Both the position numbers and the translations under genes were made by a program. From DASRDR01 sp035550795 (lineage in GTDB: Bacteria > Methylomirabilota > Methylomirabilia > Rokubacteriales > DASRDR01): DNA of 64,000 nucleotides. How positions within the stretch are numbered: position 1 is the stretch's first letter; each line of letters opens with the position of its first letter. A model generated the notes under the pieces. That model was not told the origin of the DNA. It made no database searches and saw nothing but the letters and a program-made list of their open reading frames with translations. The stretch spans positions 1 through 64,000 of the forward strand of contig DASZOL010000052.1 in NCBI GenBank assembly GCA_035550795.1, in the 5' to 3' direction. Below, piece by piece: positions 43,691 to 51,518 of the stretch.

Positions 43691-44013
43691 TCATCCTCGA
43701 CACGCTCCTCGTCGGCGGCCTCAAGTTCGTGCTGGGCAAGATCGCCGCCGCCGTAGACGCCGAGCTGGCCGACGACGCGGTGTGGCGCGAGGAGCTGCTG
43801 GCCGCCCAGATGCGCCTGGAGCTCGGCGAGATCACGGAGGACGAGTTCGCCCGGATCGAGCGTGAGCTGCTGGGCCGAATCCGGGAGATCCGTGAGCGTC
43901 AGCATGGACGCCCGGAGCCGCCGGGCACCTTCAGGGTCACCGGGGTGGAGGCGAGCGTCGTGGACGACGACGCGTTCGTCGAGGGCCGCGACGGCGGCGC
44001 TTCCACCCGGTGA
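43687..44013 (+). CDS. gvpG: Gas-vesicle protein GvpG, extended
   Basis: 108 residues from a GTG at 43687 overlapping the GvpF/L stop. LDTLLVGGLKFVLGKIAAAVDAELADDAVWREELLAAQMRLELGEITEDEFARIERELLGRIREI is the GvpG helical fold. A C-terminal extension of about 35 residues (FRVTGVEASVVDDDAFVEG) is longer than most homologues. Accessory assembly protein. Overlaps the ArsA-like gene by 4 bases. Confidence 0.92.
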   Translation: MIILDTLLVGGLKFVLGKIAAAVDAELADDAVWREELLAAQMRLELGEITEDEFARIERELLGRIREIRERQHGRPEPPGTFRVTGVEASVVDDDAFVEGRDGGASTR

Positions 44014-46022
44014 CGCGGCCGGTCCCCGGACGCCCGGCCCCCCGCTACGAGTTCATCGGGGGCAAGGGCGGGGTCGGCAAGACGACCGCGGCGGCGGCCG
44101 TCGCGCTCGCCGCCAGTGTCGCCCGCCGTCGGACCCTGGTGGTGTCGACCGATCCTGCGCACTCCCTCGGTGACGCGCTCGGTCGGCGGGTGGGTGCGCG
44201 GGTCACGCGGATCCCGGTGAAAGGCGCGGCCTTCGACGCCCTGGAGCTGGACGCGGACCGTGCCCTCGTCCGCTGGCTCCGCGCGCGCCGCGCGCCCCTT
44301 CAGCTGATCGCGGAGCGCGGCACGTATCTCGACCCCGCGGACGTGGACCGCTTCCTCGGATTGAGCTTCCCCGGCGTCGACGAGCTGGGGGGGCTCCTGG
44401 AGCTGACGCGAGTGGCGGAGGCAGGCCGCTACGAGACGGTGGTCGTCGACACCGCGCCCACCGGGCACACGCTCCGGCTCCTGGCGGTCCCGGAGGCCTT
44501 GCAGCGGATTGCGGCCGTGCTCGGGGAGATGCTGGCCAAGCACCACTTCCTGCTCACCCGGCTCTCGGGCCACGACCGCCGCGATGCCGCCGACCGCCTG
44601 GTCGCCGAGCTCGACACCGAGGCCACCCGCCTGGCGAGCCTCCTCCGCGATCCCCGTCGCTGCCGGTTCCGGTGGATGGTGGTGCCCGAGATGCTCGCGG
44701 TCGAGGAGGCGCGCGACGCGGTCCATGCGCTCGAGGTCAGCGGCATCGCGATCGGTGAGATCCTCGTGAACCGGGTGACGCGGCCCCGGGCTGCAGGCGG
44801 CGCGCTGGAGCGTCAACGGGTGCGCGCGGAGCGCGAGGCCATCGCCGCCGTCCGGGCGGCCTTCCCGGATCGACCGGTCCGGCTCGTTCCGGCGCTCCAC
44901 GAGGAGCCAAGCGGGCCAGCCGCGCTGCGACGGCTTGTCCGCAGCCTCGGCCTGCGCACGCGCGCTCACCGGCTCACACCGCGTCGCCCGGTGCGGCCTG
45001 CCACTCCACGCCGCCCGGCGCCGCAGGCTCCCGGGATCGCGGTCGCCTGGGCGCCACTGCTCGCCCCCGCCGGTGTCCGCCTCCTTCTCGTCGCCGGCAA
45101 GGGTGGAGTGGGAAAGACGACCTGCGCGACCGCGGCGGCCCTCGCGCTCGGCGAGACCGCGCCCGGTCGTCGCATCTTGCTCCTGTCGACGGACCCGGCC
45201 CATTCGCTCGGCGACGTCCTGAGCACGCCCGTCGGCGACGAGGAACGGCGAGTGCCGGGCGGGCCCGCCGCCCTCGGCGTTCGGGAGCTCGACGCGGACC
45301 GCGCGTTTGCCGCCCGACGCGAGCGCTATCGGGCGGCGGTCGACCAGCTCTTCGACGCGATCCGTGGCGATTCCCGATTCGACGTCGCCTTCGACCGAGC
45401 CGTGGCGCGCGATCTGCTCGACCTGGCCCCCGGCGGCCTGGACGAGCTGTGTGCGCTCCTGACCGTGACGGAGGTGCTGTTCCCGCCCGGGTCCGGCACA
45501 CCTCGCCACGACCTGGTGATCGTCGACACGGCGCCCACGGGCCACACGCTGCGGCTGCTCGCGATGCCGGGCTTAGCCCTCGAGTGGGTGCGGGCACTGC
45601 TGACTACCCTGCTCAAGTATCGTCAGGCCCTTGGCCTGGGCGCCCTGGCGGCGGATCTCGTCGAGCTCTCGCGGGGCTGCCGGCAGCTCCAGACGCTTCT
45701 CACGGATCCCCGTCAGGCCCGTGCCGTCGTGGTGACCCGCGCGGCCGCACTTCCCCGTCTCGAAACGGTCCGGCTGTTGCGCCGACTCGGCGCCCTCGGG
45801 CTCACGGTGTCCGCCGTCGTCGTGAATGCCCTCACGCCGTCAGCCGGCGCCCGCGCGGCGGTCACGCGCATCGAGGCGGCCGAGGTGGGGCGTCTGCGCG
45901 CGGCCGTCCGTTCCCCTCTGGGCCGGACGTCCCTGCTCCTGGCGCCTGCCGTCGCTCCGCCACCGACGGGCGTGGAGGCCCTTCGGAGCTGGGCGCGGAC
46001 GTGGAGTCGAGCGGCCTCGTGA
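44010..46022 (+). CDS. Tandem ArsA/Get3-type ATPase of the gas-vesicle cluster
   Basis: 670 residues with two complete P-loop halves, each with the deviant Walker A GKGGVGKTT (residues 18-26 and about 363-371), a STDPAHSLGD switch I and DTAPTGHTLRLL switch II. The two-domain ArsA layout resembles arsenite-pump ATPases, but no arsB, arsR or arsC is present and the ArsA Cys ligands are not evident. Get3-type ATPases target hydrophobic helices; here it may chaperone hydrophobic GvpA subunits and replace the usual AAA+ GvpN, which is absent. That role is inference. Both neighbours overlap by 4 bases. Confidence 0.88.
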   Translation: MTRPVPGRPAPRYEFIGGKGGVGKTTAAAAVALAASVARRRTLVVSTDPAHSLGDALGRRVGARVTRIPVKGAAFDALELDADRALVRWLRARRAPLQLIAERGTYLDPADVDRFLGLSFPGVDELGGLLELTRVAEAGRYETVVVDTAPTGHTLRLLAVPEALQRIAAVLGEMLAKHHFLLTRLSGHDRRDAADRLVAELDTEATRLASLLRDPRRCRFRWMVVPEMLAVEEARDAVHALEVSGIAIGEILVNRVTRPRAAGGALERQRVRAEREAIAAVRAAFPDRPVRLVPALHEEPSGPAALRRLVRSLGLRTRAHRLTPRRPVRPATPRRPAPQAPGIAVAWAPLLAPAGVRLLLVAGKGGVGKTTCATAAALALGETAPGRRILLLSTDPAHSLGDVLSTPVGDEERRVPGGPAALGVRELDADRAFAARRERYRAAVDQLFDAIRGDSRFDVAFDRAVARDLLDLAPGGLDELCALLTVTEVLFPPGSGTPRHDLVIVDTAPTGHTLRLLAMPGLALEWVRALLTTLLKYRQALGLGALAADLVELSRGCRQLQTLLTDPRQARAVVVTRAAALPRLETVRLLRRLGALGLTVSAVVVNALTPSAGARAAVTRIEAAEVGRLRAAVRSPLGRTSLLLAPAVAPPPTGVEALRSWARTWSRAAS

Positions 46023-46864
46023 CCGGCTCACCGAGAGCCGCGACACGGCCGGGGGCCGGCGCGCCAGCGAGGGCGTCCGGCCGGACGGCGACGTACGCGT
46101 ACTGCGTGGTGCGAAGCGCCCGCACCCCGGACCTTCGGAGCGCGCCTCGCGGGCTGCCGAGCACGGGACGGCCTCGCGCCGTCGCCGCGGGGCAGGCGCT
46201 CTGGCTGATCGTCGCCGACGCGCCGCTCCCCCACTACGGCGAGGAGGCGCTTGGGCGCGTCGTCCGCGACCTCGAGGCCGTGTCGAGGTGCGCGGTAGCC
46301 CACTCCGCGGTCATCGCTTACTGCGCCGGGCGGGGTCCCGTCCTGCCGCTGCGCCTCCTGACCCTCTTCGCAAGCGACGAGCGGGCGCTGGCCGAGGTGC
46401 GCCGGCGGCGGGCCGCCATCGAACGCCGGTTGACGCACGTGGCCGGCCGCGCGGAATGGGGCGTCCAGGTGCGGCTCGCCACGCAGGGCGGGCGCCCGGC
46501 CCGGCGCGCCCGGACAAGGGCCCGCCGGCAAACGGCCGGGCTCAGCCCGGGCACACGGTTTCTCGAGCTCCGCCGCCAGGAGCGCGAATCGACGCGCGGC
46601 CTTGCCGACGAGGCGCGGACCGCGGTGGCCGGTCTGTACCGGGCACTGGCCCGTAGGGCCGATGACGCCCGCCAGCGGCCTCCGGTGGCCGTGGACGGCA
46701 GGCCGGCGCTGCTTCTCGACGCGGCGTTCCTCGTGCCGCGGGTCCGCGCCGCGGCCTTCCGGCAGGCCGTCCGGTCGGAGACGACGCGTCTGGCTGATCG
46801 CGGAGTGCACGTCCGGCTGACCGGCCCATGGCCGCCGTACAGCTTCGTCGCAGGACGTCTCTGA
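46019..46864 (+). CDS. gvpF/L: Gas-vesicle protein GvpF/L (second copy)
   Basis: 281 residues from a GTG at 46019, overlapping the ATPase stop by 4 bases. YAYCVVRSARTPDLRSAPRGLPS...LWLIVADAPLPHYGEEALGRVVRDLEAVSRCAVAHSAVIAYCAGRGPVLPLRLLTLFASDERALAEV follows the GvpF/L plan and ends GPWPPYSFVAGRL. More diverged and Arg-rich than the first copy. Accessory GvpF/L copies commonly occur two or three per cluster and may bind different GvpA paralogues. Confidence 0.88.
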   Translation: MTGSPRAATRPGAGAPARASGRTATYAYCVVRSARTPDLRSAPRGLPSTGRPRAVAAGQALWLIVADAPLPHYGEEALGRVVRDLEAVSRCAVAHSAVIAYCAGRGPVLPLRLLTLFASDERALAEVRRRRAAIERRLTHVAGRAEWGVQVRLATQGGRPARRARTRARRQTAGLSPGTRFLELRRQERESTRGLADEARTAVAGLYRALARRADDARQRPPVAVDGRPALLLDAAFLVPRVRAAAFRQAVRSETTRLADRGVHVRLTGPWPPYSFVAGRL

Positions 46865-47073
46865 CTCACCGCCGGCGCGCGCGGCGGACCCGCCCGCGTG
46901 CTCCCGACGCGTCTGCGTCGCTCCTGGACGTCGTGGATCACGTCCTCACCAAGGGCGTGGTCGTCTCGGGAGATGTCGTGCTCGCCCTAGCCGACGTCGA
47001 CCTCGTATACCTGCGCTTGTCGGTGCTCCTGTGCGCCGCCGATCGACTGGCTCCGCGGCGGGGCCGAAGGTGA
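46828..47073 (+). CDS. Third GvpA-family protein (short J/M/S-like)
   Basis: 81 residues from the ATG at 46828, which lies within the end of the second GvpF/L gene; a CTG at 46861 is the alternative if the 37-base overlap is wrong. Core SLLDVVDHVLTKGVVVSGDVVLALADVDLVYLRLSVLLCAADRL is the GvpA fold of the minor J/M/S kind. Probably part of vesicle nucleation. Overlaps the third GvpF/L by 4 bases. Confidence 0.82.
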   Translation: MAAVQLRRRTSLTHRRRARRTRPRAPDASASLLDVVDHVLTKGVVVSGDVVLALADVDLVYLRLSVLLCAADRLAPRRGRR

Positions 47074-47762
47074 GCGTCCTCTACATCTACGCGCTCGTCA
47101 GCGGCGGGCCGCGAGGCGACGTAGGCCGCGGGCTCCGGCGGGAGCGCCTGGAGGTACTCGCGGGCCGCGGATTCCACGTGATCGCGGGCCGGATGGACAC
47201 GTCACCCGAGCCCGCGATGGCCGCTTTCCGGCGGCACGACGCCACGATCCGCCGGATCGCCGTCAGGGTCGACGCCATCCTGCCTGTCCGATTCGGCTCG
47301 ACGGTGCCGGACGAGGGCGCGGTGGCGCGATTGCTCTCGGCGCGGGCGCCCGAGCTTGCGAGTCGGCTCGCGCACGTGCGGGGACACGAGCAGATGACGC
47401 TCCGCCTGTACGGGCCCCGCGGAGGAAGACCCCGGCCCACCGCGTTGCCAGCCGACACGCGCCCCAGAGCCCGGCTCGGCCCCGGCGCGCGCTACCTCGC
47501 CGCGCGGCAGCGCCTCGGCGCCCCGACCGTCCCCGAGCTCGACGCGATTCGCCCGCTGCTGCAGGGCCTCATCGCAGATGAGCGGGTTCAGCGCCACAAG
47601 ACCCCGCCGCTTCTCGCCAGCGTGTATCACCTGGTGGCGCGAGATCGGCGGGCCCAGTATCGCGCGCGCGTCACCCGGGCCGCTGCCCGCCTCGCGCCGC
47701 TCCGCCTCACGGTGAGTGGTCCGTGGCCCCCGTATGCCTTCGGGACTGACCCGTGGCCGTGA
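47070..47762 (+). CDS. gvpF/L: Gas-vesicle protein GvpF/L (third copy)
   Basis: 230 residues from a GTG at 47070. VLYIYALVSGGPRGDVGRGLRRERLEVLAGRGFHVIAGRM...ATIRRIAVRVDAILPVRFGSTVPDEGAVARLLSARAPELASRLAHVRGHEQMTLRLYG, ending SGPWPPYAFGTDPWP. The RFGS/T motif and the GPWPPY end identify the family. Overlaps GvpK by about 10 bases. Confidence 0.88.
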   Translation: MSVLYIYALVSGGPRGDVGRGLRRERLEVLAGRGFHVIAGRMDTSPEPAMAAFRRHDATIRRIAVRVDAILPVRFGSTVPDEGAVARLLSARAPELASRLAHVRGHEQMTLRLYGPRGGRPRPTALPADTRPRARLGPGARYLAARQRLGAPTVPELDAIRPLLQGLIADERVQRHKTPPLLASVYHLVARDRRAQYRARVTRAAARLAPLRLTVSGPWPPYAFGTDPWP

Positions 47763-48115
47763 AGCGCCGCCGGATGAGCGTGAAGACCGTCAGGGCGAGG
47801 GAGCTCCGCGCGCTGCAGTCGGAGCTACGGCAGCGCCGCCCTACCGGCGGGCCCGCACGCTGGAACGCTCATCCCGACGATGTGCAGCGCGCCATGGCAC
47901 AGCTGGTGCTGACGCTCGTCGACTTCGTGCGTCAGCTTCTCGAGCGTCAAGCCATCCGGCGGCTCGAGGAGGGTACGCTGTCCCCCGCGGAGATCGAGGC
48001 CGTGGGACTTGCCCTGCTTCGTCTCGAGAAGGCGATTCGCGCCCTGGCCCGGCGTTTCGGTCTCACGCCGAAGGACCTGACGCTGGACCTGGGTCCCCTG
48101 GGACGCCTGACCTGA
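47753..48115 (+). CDS. gvpK: Gas-vesicle protein GvpK
   Basis: 120 residues, GTG start (GTG at 47759 equally possible). RWNAHPDDVQRAMAQLVLTLVDFVRQLLERQAIRRLEEGTLSPAEIEAVGLALLRLEKAIRALARRFGLTPKDLTLDLGPLG is a full GvpK. Essential accessory protein in described systems. Last gene of the cluster; the next gene converges. Confidence 0.94.
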   Translation: MAVKRRRMSVKTVRARELRALQSELRQRRPTGGPARWNAHPDDVQRAMAQLVLTLVDFVRQLLERQAIRRLEEGTLSPAEIEAVGLALLRLEKAIRALARRFGLTPKDLTLDLGPLGRLT

Positions 48116-48143
48116 GGCGCCCCGCCCCTCCCGCGCGCCGGAG

Positions 48144-48971
48144 TCAGCCTCCGGGCGCAGGATGCTCGTAGTGGCGCCGGGCCCGCTGGAGAAGCGGCTC
48201 CACCGCCTCCGGAACGAACTCCTGCGCGGCAAAGATCGCTGCCTGCCCGTCCGGCATCACGACCGGACGTGCGTAGTGGGCGAGAAAGGCTCGACGAAGA
48301 AACCCCGCGTCCCGTGCGGACCCGAAGACCTCGGCGTAGGCGGATTTCACCGCGTGATCGAGTCGCGCGTAGTCCTCGACGGGCACGAGATACGAGTGCG
48401 CCGCGAGGACGCGCTGCAAGAGGCCCTGGTAGGCATGGGCATCGAATGCGTCGATGGAGTAGCCGCACAGGAGTGCGATCCGTTCGGCCGCCACCAGATG
48501 GTTCCACATCTCCTCGATCTGCAGCACGGCATCAAGGTTGGTCCGACGCAGCAGGTTCACCCACTCGCCGAACGCGCGAAGCTGCTGGTAGCCGGCGAGC
48601 CTCGCCGCCTTGACCATCCCGCCGATCACGGTCTGGAAGCGCTCCCGGTCGGGGAGGCTGCCAACCAGCAGCTCGGACAGCGTCTGCGAGGCGTCGAGCA
48701 TCGTCAGCTGCCCGCGACGAGACAGATCGGCCAGCGCGAACCCGTCTGCCTCGAGTCGGCGGACGACGGCTTGACGGTGCGCGATCGTGGCGACCAGGAT
48801 AACCGCCTCGTTCCGGCGAAGGCCCGCGCCGGCGAACTCGACGACCGCGCGGACCAAGCTGTCTTGCTCGGTGTAGAGCTGGGCGACGTGTTGCCCGTGC
48901 GGGGGCGCCCCGAGAACGCTCTCCCGGGTGCCGTCAGCTCGAAGCGAAGGCATGGCGTCGTCGCTGGCCAT
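48144..48971 (-). CDS. MEDS-domain sensory protein
   Basis: 275 residues from the ATG at 48971; the frame extends to 49211 without coding character. GQHVAQLYTEQDSLVRAVVEFAGAGLRRNEAVILVATIAHRQAVVRRLEADGFALADLSRRGQLTMLDASQTLSELL is the MEDS (methanogen/methylotroph, DcmR sensory) domain. The rest (RLAGYQQLRAFGEWVNLLRRTNLDAVLQIEEMWNHLVAAERIALLCGYSIDAF) continues it. No DNA-binding or kinase domain, so a stand-alone sensor or anti-anti-sigma-like partner is likely. Converges on the gas-vesicle cluster. Confidence 0.85.
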   Translation of the reverse strand: MASDDAMPSLRADGTRESVLGAPPHGQHVAQLYTEQDSLVRAVVEFAGAGLRRNEAVILVATIAHRQAVVRRLEADGFALADLSRRGQLTMLDASQTLSELLVGSLPDRERFQTVIGGMVKAARLAGYQQLRAFGEWVNLLRRTNLDAVLQIEEMWNHLVAAERIALLCGYSIDAFDAHAYQGLLQRVLAAHSYLVPVEDYARLDHAVKSAYAEVFGSARDAGFLRRAFLAHYARPVVMPDGQAAIFAAQEFVPEAVEPLLQRARRHYEHPAPGG

Positions 48972-49077
48972 GTGGCCCACTGTTACGATCGGCGCACGAC
49001 CAGTCGGGGTGGATCGTCGGGCCGCATGTTGGCCGCGGAACTCGTGAGAGTTAAAGCGCATTGCGTGGCGACCGGGA

Positions 49078-49503
49078 TCACGGGGCATGCGGCAGACTCC
49101 GGGACCTGCGACGATGTGTCGCCTCCGCGTGTCGAATGGCGCGCGCGGCGGCGGCCGCGTGGACCAGGGCCTCATGGAGAGCGAGGGCCTCCTGGACCCG
49201 GGCGCGTGCAATCCGACGGGCCGTCTGTACCTCGGACCGGAGGTCCAGCGCCCGCTCCAGGGCCCCCTGTAGATAGGTGGCGCTCAGACCGCTGGCCCAG
49301 TACAACACGTGCTCGCGCTTCCCTTGCGTCGTTTCCCGATCGGTCGCGATGACGGCGTCCGTCGTCAACGAGAAAAAGACGAGCCACGCTTCCCACAGCC
49401 CGCCGGGTTGTCGATCCATGTAGGCCCGAGCCACGTACTGCTCGCCGGAAGAACCCCTCAGGACCGCGGTGTACTGCTGAACGAGCTGGAAATTCCTCGT
49501 CAT
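49078..49503 (-). CDS. Protein of unknown function
   Basis: 141 residues. N-terminal beta-rich part (FQLVQQYTAVLRGSSGEQYVARAYMDRQPGGLWEAWLVFFSLTTDAVIATDRETTQGKREHVLYWASGLSATYLQGALERAL) resembles small proteins that follow stress genes; the C-terminal ~60 residues are an Ala/Arg helix. No family recognised with confidence. Weak AGGG upstream of the ATG. Confidence 0.6.
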   Translation of the reverse strand: MTRNFQLVQQYTAVLRGSSGEQYVARAYMDRQPGGLWEAWLVFFSLTTDAVIATDRETTQGKREHVLYWASGLSATYLQGALERALDLRSEVQTARRIARARVQEALALHEALVHAAAAARAIRHAEATHRRRSRSLPHAP

Positions 49504-49620
49504 CAGTCAGCCCTGCCCGCCGCCGCAAGCCGGGGGTCGGGCCTCGCACCTCGACCGCCGCGCGGGCCGTGACATCGCGTCCTCGGCCGCCCCGGCGTCG
49601 TGGACACCGTGGCCCTTGGA

Positions 49621-50190
49621 CTATCCATGGACCGACACGCCCGCGGCTTCCGACTCCTCCAGCTCCTGTCGCCCGGAAGATCCTCGCCCGGCTCTCTTGA
49701 CCGGCTCGGCGCGCGACGATCCCGGCGTCTCGACGAGCATCGAGACGACCAGCGCGCAGAATCCGGCCAGCTGGATGACAAAGCCTGCGGCGTGTCCATA
49801 CTCCCATCGGATGCGCAGCTGCATCCACAGGTCCGGTACCGAATCCGGGGACACGCGCAAGGCTTCCGCGATCTGCTGGTTCGCGGGCGCAACGAGGGCC
49901 AGCCACGATCCGAAGGCCATCAGGAGACAGGCCGCACCGGCCAGGGTCCAGCCGAAGGCGAGCCGGCGCCGGCGAACAAGGAACGCCAGGATACCCGCGG
50001 CGGTGATCGAGCCGAGCGTATAGACGGCGCCGACGATCGCGAAATACCGGTACAGGGTCGTGTTAACGGCCGAGTACAGCTCCGCGTCGTACAGCATCTT
50101 CTGAGGCAACTCTAAGACGTGGGCCGAGGTCATGGTCAGCGCGAGCGCGGTGCAGACGAGCGTGAGGAAGCGCCAGACGCGCAGAAGCAT
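49621..50190 (-). CDS. Four-helix membrane protein (DUF1772-like)
   Basis: 189 residues with four hydrophobic segments: FLTLVCTALALTMTSAHVLELP, YFAIVGAVYTLGSITAAGILAFLV, FGWTLAGAACLLMAFGSWLALV and AAGFVIQLAGFCALVVSMLV. AHVLELPQKM...YRYFAIVG and WEYGHAAGF match DUF1772-like anthrone-oxygenase-fold proteins. Its ATG shares a base with the upstream TGA (TGATG), so it is translationally coupled to the 72-residue ORF. Confidence 0.75.
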   Translation of the reverse strand: MLLRVWRFLTLVCTALALTMTSAHVLELPQKMLYDAELYSAVNTTLYRYFAIVGAVYTLGSITAAGILAFLVRRRRLAFGWTLAGAACLLMAFGSWLALVAPANQQIAEALRVSPDSVPDLWMQLRIRWEYGHAAGFVIQLAGFCALVVSMLVETPGSSRAEPVKRAGRGSSGRQELEESEAAGVSVHG

Positions 50191-50408
50191 CAGTAGTCCC
50201 GAAGGATCGGCAAGCCGTTACTCGGTCCGGAAAGCGGCCGCCAGCCCATCGGCCGGTGGGCCGCTTCTGGATGCCTCACGCGGCCGCGACCGGTCACTCC
50301 GTGGCCTCGACGCTGTTCGTCGCCCCAGGCGACCATGGCGGCGGCGCCGACCCCGAGCGCCAGCGTGGCGAGCGACGCCATTCGCGTCCGCGCCATCGCG
50401 CGCCCCAC
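50190..50408 (-). CDS. Small protein with N-terminal hydrophobic segment
   Basis: 72 residues (GTG at 50408; ATG at 50396 would give 68). MARTRMASLATLALGVGAAAMVAWG could be a signal peptide or anchor; the rest is polar with no known motif. TGATG coupling to the DUF1772-like gene and its position just after rlpA support translation. No family recognised. Confidence 0.45.
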   Translation of the reverse strand: MGRAMARTRMASLATLALGVGAAAMVAWGDEQRRGHGVTGRGRVRHPEAAHRPMGWRPLSGPSNGLPILRDY

Positions 50409-50447
50409 TCCCCTCAGCCCGACCGGCGTCGCCGCCGCAGCACGGTG

Positions 50448-51029
50448 TCAGTGTCCCTCTACGATGTCGAACCGCACCGGAGCGACGCCACGCTCCAGCA
50501 TGCCGAGTGCCCGGGCGGCCTCCCGGCTCAGGTCGAGCACGCGGCCGTCGATGTACGGGCCTCGGTCGTTCACTCGCACCAGGACGACTCGTCCGGTCTC
50601 AAGATTCATGACCCGGAGGCGGGTACCGAGCGGCAGGGTGCGATGAGCTGCCGTGAGCCGGGTCATGTCGAAGATCTCGCCCGACGCCGTGGGCTGGCCG
50701 TGATGGTACGAACCGTACCAAGAGGCGAGCCCGACCTCGGATCGAGCCAGCCCAGTCGATCCATCCCAGCCCTGGCTGGCCGGCGTGGGAGCACGCATCG
50801 ATGTCCTGCCTTCGACGCAGCCCGAGGTCGTCAGCAGAAGCGACGCGGCGCCCGCGAGCAGCGCTGCACCATGCCGAACCCGTCCTCGGGGCGACTCTGC
50901 CGGGTGGTACCCGCCCGTCCGGCTGGCTGTCAGCGCTCGCCGGCCCGCTTCCAGCGTCTGCCGCGGTGAGGACGCTGTCTCGCGCCTCTCTCCGTGTCGG
51001 CGGCGATCGTCATGCGTCACGCGCACCAC
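50448..51029 (-). CDS. rlpA: RlpA-like septal-ring lytic transglycosylase lipoprotein
   Basis: C-terminal double-psi beta-barrel: GLASWYGSYHHGQPTASGEIFDMTRLTAAHRTLPLGTRLRVMNLETGRVVLVRVNDRGPYIDGRVLDLSREAARALGML, a complete RlpA domain with the catalytic-type Asp/His/Asn (MTRLTAAH, NDRGPY). A lipobox-like LLLTTSGC precedes it. The N-terminus is uncertain: the frame is open to 51347, but a sigma-54 promoter at 51327-51342 covers that start; in-frame GTGs at 51029, 51026 and 51020 are the closest usable. RlpA cleaves denuded peptidoglycan at the septum. SPOR domain absent. Confidence 0.8.
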   Translation of the reverse strand: MVRVTHDDRRRHGERRETASSPRQTLEAGRRALTASRTGGYHPAESPRGRVRHGAALLAGAASLLLTTSGCVEGRTSMRAPTPASQGWDGSTGLARSEVGLASWYGSYHHGQPTASGEIFDMTRLTAAHRTLPLGTRLRVMNLETGRVVLVRVNDRGPYIDGRVLDLSREAARALGMLERGVAPVRFDIVEGH

Positions 51030-51326
51030 GGCCCGTCGTCGGGATCGTCCGTGGAGGGGACCCCCGTTCCGATCAACAGGGCACGGGATACCCTTGTCCG
51101 CGGGGGCCAGCACCGCTCGGTTCGACTCCCGGATAGCAGCGATAGGCGGGGCGCCAGCCGGAGGGGGACGCCCCTTCCAGTGGCCAAGCGCGGCCGACGC
51201 CAGGCCGTCAGACGCGGGGCCATCAGAGGCGGGGCGTCGGTCGCCAGTGGCGGCACTTCGCAAGCAACGGACCGAAGAACGGGACCGCCCGGGAAGGTAC
51301 GGCGCGAGCTCATGGCGAGGGGTGGT

Positions 51327-51342
51327 CGCAAGCCACGTGCCA
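51327..51342 (-). promoter_or_regulatory. Sigma-54-type promoter of the rlpA unit
   Basis: Minus-strand TGGCACGTGGCTTGCG, perfect -24 and spacing. Predicted start near 51316. It overlaps the first ATG (51347) of the rlpA frame, which therefore cannot be the true start from this promoter. Confidence 0.6.
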
Positions 51343-51421
51343 CGCATCTACTTCCAGAGGCGAAACCTCACGCGATCAGGGCTTCCGCTCCGGCCGGTCG
51401 GAAACGCAGGGCGAGCCCCGG

Positions 51422-51453
51422 CGACGAGGTGTCACGGAGGCGACAGGTTGACG
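51422..51453. promoter_or_regulatory. Enhancer-like array upstream of rlpA
   Basis: CGACG-N3-TGTCA-N6-CGACA-N3-TGACG in the common register (4, 4, 5 and 4 matches of 5). Centred about 109 bp from the -12 at 51328. Confidence 0.6.
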
Positions 51454-51518
51454 CTCGAGCGGTCCGAGTCATCCTTGCCTCCATCCCACCTTCCCGATAT
51501 CCTGAAAAGTGAGGATCC

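Noticed and set aside
44010..46022. Arsenic resistance function
   Set aside because: No other ars gene is near, the Cys ligands are not evident, and tight overlaps are with gas-vesicle genes.
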